In this document: positions 1-7,493 of the stretch, piece by piece
How the letters are laid out: each line of letters opens with the position of its first letter
Numbering within the stretch: the first letter of the stretch is position 1
Assembly (NCBI GenBank): GCA_964385045.1
Contig: CAYLNM010000094.1
Location: 1-17,300 of the forward strand
Direction: 5' to 3'
Source of the DNA: CAYLNM01 sp964385045
GTDB taxonomy: Bacteria; Planctomycetota; Phycisphaerae; Phycisphaerales; SM1A02
DNA: 17,300 bases
Program-made: the position numbers and the translations under genes
The notes under the pieces: model-generated
Seen by the model: only the letters and a program-made list of their open reading frames with translations
Database searches by the model: none
What the model was told of the DNA's origin: nothing

Positions 1-642
1 CTCGCAGGCGGCGGCGCGGCTTGCGGGCGGCGGAGCGGCACGCGAGCGGCGGGGCGGCTTGCAGGCGGCGGAGCGGCACGCGGGCGGCGGTCCGGCCCGC
101 AGGCGGCGGCGCGGCTTGCGGGCGGCGGAGCGGCATGCAGGCGGCGGCGCGGCTTGCGGGCGGCGGAGCGGCACGCGGCAGCCGACGGCGGGCCGCCGGT
201 CGAGGGCGGCTGCCACGCCTTCACGCTGGCCGAGGGCGCAATCGCGCAGCGGGACGCCGGGAGCCGAGGGGGCGAGCCCGGGTTCTCGTTCTCCTGAGCG
301 TGAGCGTGAGCGTCCGCACCGTCCTCGTCGTGGCGCCGGCACGCCCGGGAGCGTCCGGGCAGCCTCGGCTGCGGTCCCCGGTCCGGCCCGCGGCCGGAGC
401 CTCGGGTTGTCCCGATGCGCCCCACCGGGCATAGTCGGCCGGACGGGCCGCCTGCCCGCCCGGCCCGCCGTCGTGTCCGGGCCGGTGCCCCCCGCCGGTC
501 GGACGGCCGGTCGAAGAGCCGGTCGCACCGCCGCGTCCGGTGCCGTCGACGCGGTCGGACGACCTCCGATGGCGAGCCTCGTGCCGCCGCCCCGCCCTCG
601 CGCCGATCCGCCTCCTCACCGGCCCCCCGTCCCGAGCCCTCC
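1..642. other. Gene-free left flank with tandem repeat and Arg/Ala-rich spurious frames
   Basis: No convincing coding region is visible before the kinase start at 643. All open frames here translate to Arg/Ala/Gly/Pro-rich sequence without domain-like content, as expected when GC is so high that stop codons are rare. The left part (4-174) is a tandem array described separately. A minor three-copy GAGCGT run lies at 296-313. The part from about 320 to 642 is unremarkable and presumably holds the kinase promoter, but I see no clear -35/-10 pair. No sigma factor gene is found in this flank, although ECF sigma genes often sit next to kinases of this type in planctomycetes. Confidence 0.6.
4..174. 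repeat. Nine tandem 19-bp GC-rich units (minisatellite-like)
   Basis: Nine consecutive units of exactly 19 bases start at 4, 23, 42, 61, 80, 99, 118, 137 and 156. Two main types recur: type A, GCAGGCGGCGGCGCGGCTT, and type B, GCGGGCGGCGGAGCGGCAC. They mostly alternate, giving a 38-bp higher-order period. Units 3 and 5 are the most diverged. The array may continue beyond the left edge. Nineteen is not a multiple of three, so an ORF across it would repeat only every 57 bases, which argues against coding. Function is unknown. Confidence 0.9.
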
Positions 643-3600
643 ATGCCCTCGATCCCCGCCCAGGACCGCTTCGGACGCCTCAGCGAGCTCTTCCGGGAAG
701 CGTGCCGTCGCGACCCGGCCGGACGATCGCTGCTGCTCGAGGAGACGAGGCACGAGGACCCCGAGCTGGCGACCGAGCTCGCGTCGCTGCTCGACGCCGA
801 CGACTCGGCGACCGACACCCGATTCCTCCAGCCGTTGCCCGGCGTCGCGTCCGCCGTGCGGCGGGTCGCGGAGGAGGTCGAGGCGGAGACGACGGGCGAC
901 GGATCGGCCCCCGGCACCGGCGTGGACGCCGACGGACCCGGAACGGCCGCTCCCGACGAGGATCTCGCGGGCCTGCGGCTGGGCGACTTCGAGCTGGTTC
1001 GGCTGATCGCCCGCGGCGGGATGGGGGCGGTCTACGAGGGTCGTCAGGCGCGGCCCGAGCGACGCGTCGCGGTCAAGCTGCTGCGCGACGGCCTCGCCAG
1101 CGAGCGCCGCCGCGCCCGGTTCCGCCTCGAGGCCGAGGTGCTCGGCCGGCTGCAGCATCCCGGGATCGCGGCGGTGCACGCCGCCGGCACCGCGGGCGAC
1201 CGGCCGTGGCTGGCGATGGAGTTCGTCGAGGACGCCCGCCCGATCACGCACCACGCGGAGGACACGCGCCTCGACGTCCGTGGACGGGTGGGCCTGCTGC
1301 GGCAGGTGGCGGACGCGGTGCGGCACGCGCACCAGCGCGGCGTCATCCACCGTGACCTCAAGCCGGCCAACGTCCTCGTCGACGGCGAGGGCCGGGTCAA
1401 GGTCATCGACTTCGGCGTGGCCCGGGCCCGCGCCGCCGCGGGCGGGCCGGCCGCCCCGACCATGGCGGGCGAGCTCGTCGGCACTCTCGCCTGGATGTCG
1501 CCCGAGCAGTGCGGCGGAGATCCCGAGGCGGTGGACGCCCGCAGCGACGTGTACGGCCTCGGGCTGGTCCTGCACGCCCTGCTCACCGGACGGCAGCCGG
1601 TGCCGGTCGACGGGCTCTCGCTCGCCGAGGCGGTGCGCCGCGTGACCCGCAACGGTCCCGCGTCCCTCGACGACGTCGCTCCGGAGCTCGACCCGGACCT
1701 GCGGTGCATCGCCCGGGTCGCGACCGCCCTCGATCCGGCCGACCGCTACCAGTCGGTCGACGCCCTCGTGGGCGACCTCGATCGATGGCGGCGGGGGGAG
1801 CCCATCACCGCGCGGCCGCCCGGGCCCGTCCGGCGGCTCCGGCTCTTCGTGCGGCGACACCGCGGGCTCTCGGCGCTCGTGGCCACCGGCGCGGCGGCCG
1901 CGGCCGCGATCGCGATCCTCGTGCTCGCCTTCACCGTCCGCCTCGCCGAGGAGGGACGGGCGACCCGGGCGGCGCTGGACCGCAGCGAGCGCATGCTCTC
2001 GTTCCTGACCGACGTGCTCGCCTCGGGCAGCGATCGGCACTCCGACAGTCCGACGCGGTCGTTCGACGACGCCCTCGCCCTCGCGTCGGCTCGGCTCCCG
2101 ATCGAGTTCGACACCGACCCGCGGGCCGAGCTCGAGCTCCGCCAGGCGATCGGGCTCTCGTGGCAGACGCAGGGCGACGTGCGCCGGGCCCTCGAGGAAT
2201 TCGACCGTACGGTCGAGCTGGCCGAGGGGCTGCCCGACGTCGCGCCCGAGACGCTCGCGCTGGCCATCGGCCACCGCGCGAAGGCGTACTACGACCTCGA
2301 GCAGTGGGACCGCGCCCTCGCGGAGTACCGCCGGGCGGTGGAGCTCTACCGCGCGGCCCCCGGGGCCTCGGCCTCCTCGCGGCTCGCCGCGGAGCAGTCG
2401 GTGGCGATCCTCGAGGCGAAGGCCGGCGACGCGGGGGCGTCCGAGCGACTCCGGGCGATGCTCGACGTCGCGCGGACCGAGATCGGCGGCGGCTCCTTCC
2501 GCGCCGCGGACCTGCGCGAGGCGCTCGCGATCACGCTCGTGGACGCCGGCCGGCCCGGCGAGGCGGAGATCCGCCTGCGGCAGGCGATCGCCGACTTCGA
2601 CGCCCGCCTCGCCGGCCCGCATCCACAGCGGATCAACGCCCGCAACAACCTCGGCTGGGCGCTCGTCAACCAGGGCCGCTTCGACGAGGCGATCGAGGTG
2701 ATCGACGAGGCGCTGGCAATGTCGGTGGAGCTCTTCGGCCCGGCCCACCCCCGAAGCACGTGGATCCGCGGAACCCGGCTGGACGCCCTGGTGCGGTCCG
2801 GCCTCGTCGGCGGCGAGATCACGACGGCGGAGGTGGAGGCCGAGGCCCGATCGCTGCTCCGCGACCGGCTGGACACGCTGGGGCCGCGGTCGCGGGCGGT
2901 CGCGCTCTCCGAGCAGCTGCTGTGGCGGATCCTGCTCGAGGACGGCCGGGCGGCCGAGGCCCTGCCCCTCGCCGAGTCGGCCCTCGATCGGCTGGTCGAG
3001 GTGCTGGGGCCGGACCACCCCGAGGCCGCGCGGGCGGCGCAGATGGTGGCCCTGACGCTCGGCCGGCTCGGTCGCCGCGACGACGCGATCGCGATGCTCG
3101 TCCAGGCCCGGAAGCTCGTCGAGCTGTCCACCGGCGCCGAGAGCCGGGCCACGGCCCTCGCCCACAACGAGCTCGGCGTCGCGCTGGCCGGGGCCGGCCG
3201 CTGGGACGACGCGCGGGCGGCCTTCGCGGCGGCGCTGGAGCTCTACGACCTCGGCGACACCCCCGACGACCCGGAGCGGATCAAGGCGATGGGCAACGTC
3301 GGCCGCTGCCTGCTGGAGCTGGGCCGCCATGCGGAGGCGCGGCCGGTGCTCGAGGACGCCCTCGTGCGGGCGCGGCGGGTGTGGGAGCCCGGCGCCCCGC
3401 CGCGGGTCAACGTCGAGGCGTCGCTGGGCGAGGTGCTCGCCGGACTCGGCGCGCGGGCGGCCGCCCGGCCGCTGCTGGAGGCGGCGCTGCCCGAGCTCGA
3501 GCGGCGGTATCCGCCCGGACACCCGCGGCTCGCCCGCATGCGGGCGGTGCTGGGCGCGGACGAGGACGTGGACACCAGCGCCGGCGCCGAGGCGGGCTGA
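643..3600 (+). CDS. Membrane Ser/Thr protein kinase with C-terminal TPR repeats
   Basis: Predicted 985-residue Hanks-type (PknB-like) kinase that phosphorylates Ser/Thr on proteins. Residues about 1-65 are helical, with the 'RF..L...F..A...DP..R' and 'L..ELASLLDAD' pattern that often precedes planctomycete kinase domains. The kinase domain spans about 113-390: Gly-rich loop GGMGAVYEG (from 125), VAVK lysine K145, HRDLKPAN loop with D238, DFG with D256, and SPEQ from 286 in the APE position. All catalytic residues are present. A hydrophobic helix at about 410-432 should place the kinase in the cytoplasm and the rest outside. From about 490 to 960 there are TPR units, several ending in kinesin-light-chain-like 'LFGPAHP', 'VLGPDHP' and 'PPGHP' linkers. 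The ATG at 643 was chosen because family-like sequence begins there and the upstream in-frame sequence is Arg-rich noise; no Shine-Dalgarno is visible. The target is unknown. It converges on the peroxidase gene. Confidence 0.93.
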   Translation: MPSIPAQDRFGRLSELFREACRRDPAGRSLLLEETRHEDPELATELASLLDADDSATDTRFLQPLPGVASAVRRVAEEVEAETTGDGSAPGTGVDADGPGTAAPDEDLAGLRLGDFELVRLIARGGMGAVYEGRQARPERRVAVKLLRDGLASERRRARFRLEAEVLGRLQHPGIAAVHAAGTAGDRPWLAMEFVEDARPITHHAEDTRLDVRGRVGLLRQVADAVRHAHQRGVIHRDLKPANVLVDGEGRVKVIDFGVARARAAAGGPAAPTMAGELVGTLAWMSPEQCGGDPEAVDARSDVYGLGLVLHALLTGRQPVPVDGLSLAEAVRRVTRNGPASLDDVAPELDPDLRCIARVATALDPADRYQSVDALVGDLDRWRRGEPITARPPGPVRRLRLFVRRHRGLSALVATGAAAAAAIAILVLAFTVRLAEEGRATRAALDRSERMLSFLTDVLASGSDRHSDSPTRSFDDALALASARLPIEFDTDPRAELELRQAIGLSWQTQGDVRRALEEFDRTVELAEGLPDVAPETLALAIGHRAKAYYDLEQWDRALAEYRRAVELYRAAPGASASSRLAAEQSVAILEAKAGDAGASERLRAMLDVARTEIGGGSFRAADLREALAITLVDAGRPGEAEIRLRQAIADFDARLAGPHPQRINARNNLGWALVNQGRFDEAIEVIDEALAMSVELFGPAHPRSTWIRGTRLDALVRSGLVGGEITTAEVEAEARSLLRDRLDTLGPRSRAVALSEQLLWRILLEDGRAAEALPLAESALDRLVEVLGPDHPEAARAAQMVALTLGRLGRRDDAIAMLVQARKLVELSTGAESRATALAHNELGVALAGAGRWDDARAAFAAALELYDLGDTPDDPERIKAMGNVGRCLLELGRHAEARPVLEDALVRARRVWEPGAPPRVNVEASLGEVLAGLGARAAARPLLEAALPELERRYPPGHPRLARMRAVLGADEDVDTSAGAEAG

Positions 3601-3707
3601 AGCGGGGACCGAGGGCACCGGGGCGACCGCGACCGTGGCGCCCGAGCGAGGCGGCACGACCCCGGCGTGGCGCGATCCCCCTCTGCCGCGGCCGCCGCCC
3701 CGGCGTC
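3601..3707. other. Convergent intergenic spacer, possible weak bidirectional terminator
   Basis: This 107-base spacer separates two converging genes. The only notable structure is an imperfect inverted repeat, GGGCG at 3621-3625 with CGCCC at 3639-3643, which can gain two pairs if one A is bulged. There is no T-run on either side, so a terminator call is weak. Confidence 0.25.
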
Positions 3708-5564
3708 TCAGCCGTCGCCCCAGCGGGCGAGCAGCGCGAGCAGGTCGTCGAGCGCGACCTCGCCGTCGTCGTCGAGGTCGCCGCCCGCGAGATCGACCGG
3801 TCCCCACGTCGCCACGAGCCGCTCGGCGTCGGCGAGCCCGACGCGTCCGTCGCCGTCGAGGTCGCCCGGGACGAGGCCCTGCCGCGGGTCGTCGCGGGTG
3901 AAGCGCAGCTCGAGGACCGGAGCGCGGAGGAGCCGGCCGCGCCGGGACGGATCGTCGACCTCCCACTGCACGTAGAGCCGGTCGCCGAGCAGCGTCTCGT
4001 CGTCGGGCACCGGCCACGACCACGTGGCGTGCCCGCCGGCGCGTCCGCCCGCGGCGAGCGTGAAGGGGCCGAGCACGCGGAAGGGCTCGGGACCGCCGGT
4101 TCGCGGCGGCGGGCGGCGGAACAGCCGCACCCGCGCCGTCGCGCCGGGCGGGCCGCCGGTCACCGCGACCGCGAAGCCGTCGTTCCCGAGGCTCGGCGGA
4201 GCCGGGGCGAGGACGCCGAGGGCGACGCCGCGGCGGCTCCGCGTGCCGGGCGCCACCGTCCGGGGATTCGGATCCAGCTCCTCGTGCAGCGTCGGCCGAT
4301 CGAAGGGGAACGTCTCGTTCGCGACCCGCGGATCGGTGAGGCCCTCGGCCAGGAACGCGACGAGGGCGCGGCGCCACGGCCCGGGCACGCGGATGCGCGG
4401 CATCACGGGATCGAGGTTGTCGCGGAACTGCAGGCGGGACGGGGCGTGGTAGAACCGCAGCACCTCCTCGAGCGAGCCGAGGCGGCCGTCCCGCATGAAG
4501 CTGCGCTTCAGCCCGACGTTCCGGAGGGTCGGCACCTTGAAGGCCCCCGCGTCGGCGGGATCGCCGGTGACGGCCATCCGGCCGGGGTCCTCCGACGGTG
4601 GGCGCAGCCCGATGGTGCGGAACTCGTGGTTCGTGAACTGCGGCGGCACGTGGCACTCGGTGCACCGCGTGCGGGCGTCGTTGAAGAAGACCCAGCCCCG
4701 CTCCTGCTCGGACGTCATGGTGCCGAGGTCGAAGGGCGTCCGGTCGGGCACGAGGGTGCGCTCGTGGGTGGCGATCGCCATCGCGATGCGGGCCGGCGTG
4801 ACCGCCGGATCGCCGAACGCCCGGGCGAACAGCGCCGGATAGCGCATCCCCGGCTCGATCGCCTCCGCGAGGTCGGGCGGCAGGTCGGTGGCGAGGGCGA
4901 GCGGCCGCATCCGCGCGAGCCGTTCGGCGATCGCGGGCCAGTCCCGCTCCTCGTGCGCCATCTCGACGTCGCTGACCGGCGGGGCGAGGACGTGCGACTC
5001 GAGGCCGCCGCCCTCGGCGATGAGCACGGCGCCCGAGACCGGATCCGTGAACGTCTCGCGGGCCCGGCCGTCCCAGAAGAGGTCGCCCGCGAACATCGCC
5101 ATGCCGATGCCCTGCGCCGAGCGCGGCGTGACCTGCCGGTCGAGCCCGAAGAGCAGGTCCTCGACGAAGCCCCCGCCGCGGGCGCGCCGGACCACGCCCG
5201 GCGAGCCCACCGCGTCGTCGGCGGTGCCCCAGGTGCCGTCGGCCCCGGGGTGCGGGCGCGGCGCGGGGTCGGCGAGGCCGGCGGCCGGCATGTGGCACGA
5301 GCCGCAGGCGACGGTGTTGTCGCTCGAGAGCTGCACGTCCCAGAACAGGGCCTTGCCGAGCACCCGCTTGGCCTCGGTGATCGGGTTCTCCGGCGGCACC
5401 GGGACCGCGGGCAGCTCCATCGGCGGCGGCAGCTCGCCGCGGGTCCAGGATCTCGGCTGGGCCGCCACGGCGCGGGTGGCGGCGACGACCGCCATCCCGA
5501 CGGCGGCCACCGCCCCGGCGACCGCCACCACGGCCATCCGTCGTCGGCTGCTGCGAGGACTCAC
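3708..5564 (-). CDS. Exported di-heme cytochrome c peroxidase-like protein with beta-sandwich and dockerin-like tail
   Basis: Predicted 618 residues, start GTG. An N-terminal Arg patch and hydrophobic stretch (about 10-35) end in AVAA, a likely signal peptide. The catalytic part (about 60-420) has two heme c sites, C87-x-x-C90-H91 and C301-x-x-C304-H305. The typical 'LGKALFWDVQLS' stretch precedes heme 1, and 'FKVPTLRNVGL..SFMRDG' lies near 340. This is the CcpA/MauG superfamily, which uses peroxide or performs oxidations in the periplasm. Classical members have roughly 330-400 residues. The extra length is a presumed beta-sandwich (about 440-560; 'GPFTLAAGG', 'LLGDRLYVQWEV') and two Asp-rich EF-hand/dockerin-like repeats (567-618, 'DLDGDGRVGLAD', 'DLDDDGEVALDD'). 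The GTG start is supported by a strong Shine-Dalgarno six bases upstream; ATGs at 5609 and 5537 are alternatives. Peroxidase activity itself is not shown by the sequence. Confidence 0.9.
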   Translation of the reverse strand: MSPRSSRRRMAVVAVAGAVAAVGMAVVAATRAVAAQPRSWTRGELPPPMELPAVPVPPENPITEAKRVLGKALFWDVQLSSDNTVACGSCHMPAAGLADPAPRPHPGADGTWGTADDAVGSPGVVRRARGGGFVEDLLFGLDRQVTPRSAQGIGMAMFAGDLFWDGRARETFTDPVSGAVLIAEGGGLESHVLAPPVSDVEMAHEERDWPAIAERLARMRPLALATDLPPDLAEAIEPGMRYPALFARAFGDPAVTPARIAMAIATHERTLVPDRTPFDLGTMTSEQERGWVFFNDARTRCTECHVPPQFTNHEFRTIGLRPPSEDPGRMAVTGDPADAGAFKVPTLRNVGLKRSFMRDGRLGSLEEVLRFYHAPSRLQFRDNLDPVMPRIRVPGPWRRALVAFLAEGLTDPRVANETFPFDRPTLHEELDPNPRTVAPGTRSRRGVALGVLAPAPPSLGNDGFAVAVTGGPPGATARVRLFRRPPPRTGGPEPFRVLGPFTLAAGGRAGGHATWSWPVPDDETLLGDRLYVQWEVDDPSRRGRLLRAPVLELRFTRDDPRQGLVPGDLDGDGRVGLADAERLVATWGPVDLAGGDLDDDGEVALDDLLALLARWGDG

Positions 5565-5570
5565 GCGCGT

Positions 5571-5579
5571 CCCTCCCTC
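5571..5579 (-). promoter_or_regulatory. Shine-Dalgarno deciding the peroxidase GTG start
   Basis: On the minus strand, GAGGGAGGG ends six bases before GTG at 5564. This is close to the anti-SD complement at good spacing and favours the GTG over the in-frame ATGs at 5609 and 5537. Confidence 0.75.
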
Positions 5580-5752
5580 GTCGCGGGTCCCGTGTGCCCG
5601 CAACTCCATTCTAGGTCCGTCCGTTGAATCGATCGGGCCTCGCGGGCCCCGCCCCCCCCCGCCGAACGGGATCCCGCGAACGACCCCGAGGCGGCCCACG
5701 GGCAGCCGCAGGAATCCGAGGCCGGGGGCGTCGGAAGGCCCGGGCCATTCGT

Positions 5753-5912
5753 CGGGCTCGGAGCACGGAGCAGGCTCGGGTCGCGGGACATCCGGAGCAG
5801 AGGGCAGGCTCGGAGCGCACGACAGGCCCGGAGCGCTGCGCAGGCTCGGGACGCAGGGCAGGCTCGGGACGCAGGGCAGGCTCGGGACGCAGGGCAGGCT
5901 CGAGAGCAGGGG
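5753..5912. repeat. 18-bp tandem array, about nine units
   Basis: Units start at 5753, 5771, 5789 (16 bases), 5805, 5823, 5841, 5859, 5877 and 5895. The three at 5841-5894 are identical, CAGGCTCGGGACGCAGGG; the flanking ones are diverged, so the array centre looks youngest. Period 18 would keep reading frame (six residues per unit; minus-strand frames read for example RACPAS), but no start, signal or domain supports translation. It is unrelated in sequence to the 19-bp array at the left edge. Confidence 0.9.
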
Positions 5913-6043
5913 CGAGGGGAATCAGGACCGGACCGGGCGCTCGCGGACGTGGGTGTCGAACGCCGGGGCCCACCGCAGGCCATGCCCTGGCGTGATGATT
6001 CTCGCGGATTCCCGTATCTCCGGCGGGGTCCGATGGCTCCACT

Positions 6044-6063
6044 CGATCATCCTCGGATGATCG
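6044..6063. promoter_or_regulatory. Perfect 9-bp inverted repeat before HAF-protein gene (operator or 5' UTR hairpin)
   Basis: CGATCATCC at 6044-6052 and GGATGATCG at 6055-6063 are exact reverse complements with a two-base TC centre. The dyad ends 17 bases before the ATG at 6081 and five bases before the AAAGGA ribosome site. Position and symmetry suit a dimeric repressor operator or an mRNA hairpin affecting ribosome access. It contains an in-frame ATG (6057) that I reject as the start. Confidence 0.5.
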
Positions 6064-6068
6064 CACTG

Positions 6069-6074
6069 AAAGGA
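6069..6074 (+). promoter_or_regulatory. Shine-Dalgarno for HAF-repeat protein
   Basis: AAAGGA followed by six bases and the ATG at 6081. It lies downstream of the in-frame ATG at 6057, so it selects 6081 as the start. Confidence 0.7.
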
Positions 6075-6080
6075 ATCGGC

Positions 6081-7358
6081 ATGCTCGATCCCGCCATCGA
6101 CGACTCCCGCCCGTCCATCCCCTGCCCGACCGCTCGTCGCCTCGGGTCCGCCGTCCTCGCATGCCTCCTGCCGGCCGCCCCGCTGACCGCCGAGGTCCCC
6201 ACCTACGAGGTCGACGTGGTGTCGACATTCACGGTGGCGACCACCCTCCGCGGCGCGAGCGACGCGGGACACCTCGTCGGCGACCAGACCGTGCTGGGCC
6301 TGCTCCAGCCGTTCCTCGCGACCGCGGAGTCGGGCCTGCAGCTGCTGCCGCTGCCCGACGGATTCCAGTCCGGCACGGCCCTCGACGTGAACGACGGCGG
6401 CGTGATCGTCGGCGCGGTGGCGGACAACGGATTCCCGTTCGACGCCGGGGAGCCGGCGATCTGGCTCCCCGACGGAGCCGGCGGCCACGACGTCGTGATT
6501 CCCGAGCAGTTCGACGCGCTGTCCTCCCCCATCGGCGAGCTGACCATCGACGGCGGCATGGCGGTGGCGATCAACGACGCCGGCACCATCGTCGGCTGGT
6601 CGCGCTACGCCGGGTTCCAGGGCGGACCGTCGACCCGCTTCTTCGTCGACGGGGCGCCGGTGGACCTGCGCGGCTTCGGCTTCGAGGCCACGGTCCGCGA
6701 CGTGAGCGACCACGACCTCGTCGTGGGCGGCCGACTGAAGCTCGACCTCGCGACCGGCACCACCACGGACATCGGCCTGCCGGACCCGATCCCGGGCGGC
6801 ACCCCCTTCGTGCAGGCGATCATCTACCGCGTCAACGCCTCGGGCGAGACGGTCGTCGCGGCCGACCTCGCCTCCATCCCCCTCGAGAACTGGCTGACCT
6901 ACCTCCACGACGACGTCGACGGCTGGACGCGGCTGAACGAGTCGCAGCTCCCGACGCCGTTCGTGGGCTTCTACGACAACAACGACCTCGGCGACGTCTC
7001 GGCGAGCGGTGGGGTGCTGTTCCGGGCCGAGGACGTCCTGCTGCCGGACTTCGACGACCTGCTCGCCCCGGGCTCGCGGCAGTGGGATCCGGCGCTGGGC
7101 TTCATCGCCAACGACCGCTCGGTCGCCACGACCGCGGTGAACGCGGCGACCGGTGACTCGGCCCTCGTGATCCTGCGGCCGCAGGCGGATGCCGCGTGCC
7201 ACGCCGATCTCGACGGCTCGGGCGTCGTCGATCTCGACGATCTGGTGACCGTGCTCGCGGCGTGGGGCTCGGCCGAGGCCGACGTCGACGGCGACGGGGT
7301 GACGGGCTTCGGCGACGCGGTCGCGGTGCTCTCGGCGTGGGGCCCCTGCCCCGGATGA
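6081..7358 (+). CDS. Exported HAF-repeat-like (propeller-type) protein with dockerin-like C-terminus
   Basis: Predicted 425 residues. The N-terminus has Arg residues (R19, R20), a hydrophobic stretch and a probable cleavage near LTA37, so the protein is exported. The body has recurrent 'D.N..G.IVG' units: DVNDGGVIVGA (about 105), AINDAGTIVGWS (about 163), DVSDHDLVVGG (about 207), VNASGETVVA (about 250) and a last weak one near 341. These resemble HAF repeats of extracellular beta-propeller-like proteins of unknown function. Residues 373-425 form two Asp-rich dockerin/EF-hand-like repeats ending in 'AWG', with C373 before the first and C423 near the end. This is the tail common on Phycisphaerales exported proteins. 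The tail suggests calcium binding or surface attachment, but no cohesin partner is visible in this window. The start is set by the Shine-Dalgarno at 6069-6074. Confidence 0.82.
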   Translation: MLDPAIDDSRPSIPCPTARRLGSAVLACLLPAAPLTAEVPTYEVDVVSTFTVATTLRGASDAGHLVGDQTVLGLLQPFLATAESGLQLLPLPDGFQSGTALDVNDGGVIVGAVADNGFPFDAGEPAIWLPDGAGGHDVVIPEQFDALSSPIGELTIDGGMAVAINDAGTIVGWSRYAGFQGGPSTRFFVDGAPVDLRGFGFEATVRDVSDHDLVVGGRLKLDLATGTTTDIGLPDPIPGGTPFVQAIIYRVNASGETVVAADLASIPLENWLTYLHDDVDGWTRLNESQLPTPFVGFYDNNDLGDVSASGGVLFRAEDVLLPDFDDLLAPGSRQWDPALGFIANDRSVATTAVNAATGDSALVILRPQADAACHADLDGSGVVDLDDLVTVLAAWGSAEADVDGDGVTGFGDAVAVLSAWGPCPG

Positions 7359-7363
7359 CGCCG

Positions 7364-7391
7364 GGTCGACCGCGTGTCGCGGCATCCGACC
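7364..7391 (+). terminator. Possible terminator hairpin after HAF-protein gene
   Basis: Five bases after the stop codon, GGTCG (7364-7368) pairs with CGACC (7387-7391). Inside it CCGCG (7370-7374) pairs with CGCGG (7378-7382) around a TGT loop. The internal loop is asymmetric (1 versus 4 bases). There is no downstream T-run, so it is at best a GC-type or Rho-assisted terminator. Confidence 0.35.
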
Positions 7392-7493
7392 GCTCGTCCG
7401 CTTCGTCCGTGCGCTCCGCCCGTGGCCGCCCGTGCTCCGTTCCCCGTCGTCTCCGGTGGCGGACGCGGCCGCGGGCGGCGACGCGCGCCGACC

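Larger units (their letters stand above)
5565..6080. other. Divergent intergenic region (516 bp) with repeats and control signals
   Basis: This gap separates the start of the peroxidase gene (-) from the start of the HAF-repeat protein gene (+). It holds a C9 run at 5652-5660, the 18-bp tandem array at 5753-5912 and a perfect inverted repeat at 6044-6063. Promoters for both genes must lie here, but I cannot assign convincing -35/-10 boxes. Open frames crossing it, including a minus-strand one at 5561-5983, give only low-complexity peptides and are not called. Confidence 0.6.

Noticed and set aside
4..174. CRISPR array
   Set aside because: Units are contiguous 19-mers without spacers, and no cas gene is present.
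616..5298. Very long minus-strand open frame (1560 codons) across kinase and peroxidase genes
   Set aside because: It runs antisense to the kinase with all its motifs and out of frame with the peroxidase, and its translation is Arg/Ala/Pro/Gly-rich with no domain pattern. At this GC content, stops are rare and such shadows are expected.
5561..5983. Minus-strand frame with six-residue Cys-containing repeats over the 18-bp array
   Set aside because: It has no signal peptide, domain or ribosome site. The repetition follows from the 18-bp DNA period, so a repeat explanation suffices.
6057..6080. In-frame ATG at 6057 as start of the HAF-repeat protein
   Set aside because: It lies inside the inverted repeat, has no ribosome site, and the good AAAGGA lies downstream of it at proper distance from 6081.
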